From positions 1-18,838 of the forward strand of contig CAYMFD010000077.1 in assembly GCA_964389475.1 (NCBI GenBank): DNA of 18,838 nt, given 5' to 3'. Both the position numbers and the translations under genes were made by a program. Positions within the stretch are counted from its first letter, which is position 1; the number at the start of each line of letters is the position of its first letter. Shown one piece after another: positions 16,942-18,838 of the stretch. Below the pieces are notes generated by a model. That model made no database searches. It saw only the letters and a program-made list of their open reading frames with translations, and was not told the DNA's origin. The stretch is from CAYMFD01 sp964389475 (lineage in GTDB: Bacteria; Bacteroidota; Bacteroidia; Chitinophagales; Saprospiraceae).

Positions 16942-17940
16942 CTATAGCGCTTTATACGCTACTTCTTCCAACAATGTACTATCCGTCAGCGTATGCAAAA
17001 AAGCCAGAAGATCCGACTGGTCCTCAGTAGAGAGGCTGATTGCTGTAATACGGTCGTCTTGCAACGGATGGCCTGATCCACCCCTGCTATACTGCTCTAT
17101 TACGGACGCTAGGGTAGGGTAGCTACCATCGTGCATGTAGGGTGCAGTAAGGGCTACGTTGCGCAGTGTTGCGACTCGGAACTTACCCTCATCACTATCA
17201 AGCATAGTAGCTCGCGTCCGTCCACGATCAGCGCTATAGTCCCTTTGCGAACCATTATTGACAAAGTCATTACTGCCAAATAAAGGCGGTACATGACAAC
17301 TACTACAGTTTTGGTCAAATAGGGCCTTGCCTCGATTCTCAGCCTCAGTATAGCTTGCCTCTCCGGCTGCTACTCGGTCATAGCGGCTATTATAGCTCAC
17401 AATAGACCGGACAAAGCTCGCTAGCGAAAAGACGATACTCACATTATCTATCGGCCGTCCGTAGGCAGCCTGCGCCATAGCATCTAGCTCAGTGTCAGTT
17501 GACAGCCGCTCTACCAGTCTAGGTAGGGGCATAGCCATCTCGTTGTGATCTTCGATAGGGTTCATAGCTTGTAGATCTATCGACCGTACGCCACCATCTC
17601 GATGGGCGACTTCTACGAATGCCAGATTAGCCAGTGTAGGGGTATTGCGCAGACCTAGCCGACCTTCTATCCCAGGGCTGATAGCTACACTATCTGCAAA
17701 GGCTAGGGACTGTATATGGCAGCTGTTGCAGGACATCGTAGAGTCGATGCTCAGTCGGGTGTCGTAAAAGAGCCGCTGTCCTAGGGCTATGCGTGATTCT
17801 GTAAGTACGTTATCTGGGCTGATGTGTTGGCTAGGCCAGTCGTGACTGTAACCCAGATCGTAACTAGGCGACCGCACCTCATCAGCACACGATAGCGTAG
17901 CTATGATCAGCGATATCACTATACACGACCGATACCACAT
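16942..17940 (-). CDS. Di-haem cytochrome c peroxidase / MauG-MbnH family lipoprotein
   Basis: A 332-residue periplasmic haem protein. The N-terminus is a lipoprotein signal with lipobox ATLSC (Cys18), so it is membrane-anchored. Two haem c motifs are present: CNSCH (71-75) in the N-terminal cytochrome domain and CSSCH (212-216) in the C-terminal one. Also conserved are LGQRLFYDTRLS before the first haem, LRNTPTLANLAF, and the ATLRNVALTAPYMHDGSYPTL block (257-277). The family includes hydrogen peroxide-reducing CcpA and the protein-modifying enzymes MauG and MbnH. Because the gene sits 8 bases downstream of an MbnP-like gene, the MbnH role, oxidising a tryptophan of MbnP to kynurenine for copper binding, is favoured over plain peroxide detoxification. 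I did not assign the axial ligands of the second haem. Confidence 0.85.
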   Translation of the reverse strand: MWYRSCIVISLIIATLSCADEVRSPSYDLGYSHDWPSQHISPDNVLTESRIALGQRLFYDTRLSIDSTMSCNSCHIQSLAFADSVAISPGIEGRLGLRNTPTLANLAFVEVAHRDGGVRSIDLQAMNPIEDHNEMAMPLPRLVERLSTDTELDAMAQAAYGRPIDNVSIVFSLASFVRSIVSYNSRYDRVAAGEASYTEAENRGKALFDQNCSSCHVPPLFGSNDFVNNGSQRDYSADRGRTRATMLDSDEGKFRVATLRNVALTAPYMHDGSYPTLASVIEQYSRGGSGHPLQDDRITAISLSTEDQSDLLAFLHTLTDSTLLEEVAYKAL

Positions 17941-17948
17941 CTCTACTC

Positions 17949-18830
17949 TTAGTTAAGCCGATAGCCCACGGCACCATTGGCTAGCTTCTCTCTCAGTTGG
18001 TCTGCGAGGGGTCTATTGTCAAACGTATGCGTCTCCCGATCAGAAGGGTTACGTAGGTCTACATCCCTGAGCAGGTTAGCTATATCGAGACGTATGAGAA
18101 AGCGATTTTCTTCTCCAGCCTCTAGGCGGTTAAAGCCTTGGTCAGCAGTAAACGTAGTCAGCAAGTCATCTGTCCCTAGGTGGTACTCTATGCGTACCGT
18201 ATCAGCACCTATGTTAATCGTGTCAAATACAATTTCCGTAGCTGTACTTACCGTGTCTAGCACAATAGGATTAACACCAATAGTGTCTATTTCGAAAATA
18301 TTTACCGTGTCCGAAGGTATGAGGCTGTCTATCGGTATAAGGCCTTCACCGTCTATTCTGATAAAGCGGTAGCCAGTGTTCCAGTTCCAGTGCATAGCCG
18401 GGTCTTTGACAGATAGGGGGTCTTCTACGGATCGGTCCAAGAAGGACTGCTCGCTCTGACTATTGGTAGCTGGGTCTACACCTATAAAGAAGTCTATATC
18501 AGTAATACCTGTCGCTACATTGATATCGCTAAAGGTCACCGTTGACGCCTCGCCTGTCTCTGCCGCCATGAGATAAGTATCTGTGGCATCGATAGTCTCA
18601 TCTCCTGTCCTCAAGGAGAATCCACCCACGTAGTAGCGGGCTATGTCGAAGCGATACTGAAAGCCATTGAGCGAGTAGTAGGTAGCCGTATCTATCGGCT
18701 CACCATTAAAGGTAACATCTGCGACGGTACGAATCGTTGCGATCCCCGTCTCTTCGCTTTCACCGCAAGAAGCAACGATGATGGATAGGCTCAGGATAGC
18801 CAGGGCAGATAGTGTGAGTCTTCTGATCAT
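17949..18830 (-). CDS. MbnP-like copper-binding lipoprotein with DT-repeat insert
   Basis: A 293-residue lipoprotein (lipobox VASC, Cys22) that matches the MbnP family: VTFNGEPID (39-47), FDIARYYVGGFSL (61-73), the DTYLMAA strand (84-90), IDFFIGVDPATN (112-123), AMHWNWNTGYRFIRIDGEG (145-163) and the YHLGTDD block (216-222). In known MbnP a tryptophan is converted by its di-haem partner MbnH to kynurenine, creating a copper site. Trp148 and Trp150 are the natural candidates here. Between the HWNWNTGY block and YHLG, where I recall only a short link, residues 167-212 form an insert with five DT[IV] units. The di-haem partner follows after 8 bases, so the two are probably co-transcribed. The gene begins 8 bases from the window edge, so its promoter and any upstream neighbour are not visible. 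Confidence 0.8.
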   Translation of the reverse strand: MIRRLTLSALAILSLSIIVASCGESEETGIATIRTVADVTFNGEPIDTATYYSLNGFQYRFDIARYYVGGFSLRTGDETIDATDTYLMAAETGEASTVTFSDINVATGITDIDFFIGVDPATNSQSEQSFLDRSVEDPLSVKDPAMHWNWNTGYRFIRIDGEGLIPIDSLIPSDTVNIFEIDTIGVNPIVLDTVSTATEIVFDTINIGADTVRIEYHLGTDDLLTTFTADQGFNRLEAGEENRFLIRLDIANLLRDVDLRNPSDRETHTFDNRPLADQLREKLANGAVGYRLN

Positions 18831-18838
18831 TGGTCGAT

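Overview
The window looks like a chromosomal piece of a Bacteroidota bacterium, probably from the Saprospiria/Lewinella side of the phylum (inference). Three secreted proteins end in a type A sorting domain of the type IX secretion system (T9SS). There are a DUF6029 protein, an Omp28-type lipoprotein and a membrane-anchored LytTR regulator, all typical of Bacteroidota. One clear promoter fits the phylum-specific pattern TTTG-N19-TAnnTTTG. No tRNA, rRNA, CRISPR array, transposase or phage gene was seen.

Left part (1-4890, + strand): a DUF6029 outer-membrane-type protein and an Omp28-like lipoprotein with a CxxC motif form a two-gene unit. A T9SS cargo protein with a PQQ/propeller-like N-terminus follows, and it ends at a convincing hairpin terminator. 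Middle (4891-8459, - strand): mfd, the transcription-repair coupling factor. A 100-N scaffold gap interrupts it, and the same 55 bases flank the gap on both sides. Collapsing gap plus one repeat (155 bases) restores one uninterrupted 1137-residue Mfd, so the break is an assembly artefact.

The 8460-9351 stretch has no convincing gene. It carries a perfect 20-bp palindrome with an extra half-site, several hairpins and, at its right end, a consensus promoter. That promoter drives the most interesting locus: a lipoprotein gene whose signal-peptide codons contain four exact copies of the 10-bp unit AGTCTATTCC. With four copies the natural ATG is out of frame with the 345-codon body. With three (or six) copies it is in frame and encodes a good lipoprotein signal peptide. 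This looks like a phase-variable surface lipoprotein caught in the OFF state. A T9SS cargo gene overlaps its end and may be translationally coupled to it.

Right part (11977-18838): a LytTR regulator with membrane segments, then one long ORF that joins a seven-helix DUF2306-like inner-membrane domain, an internal signal peptide and an outer-membrane beta-barrel. Next comes a decayed, internally deleted and frameshifted copy of the gene that follows it, then the intact T9SS cargo gene with Receptor-L/leucine-rich-like repeats. On the - strand a MbnP-like lipoprotein and a di-haem MauG/MbnH-like peroxidase form a tight pair, matching a known system in which the haem enzyme modifies a tryptophan of its partner for copper binding. 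The MbnP homologue here carries an unusual insert of five DT[IV] repeats.
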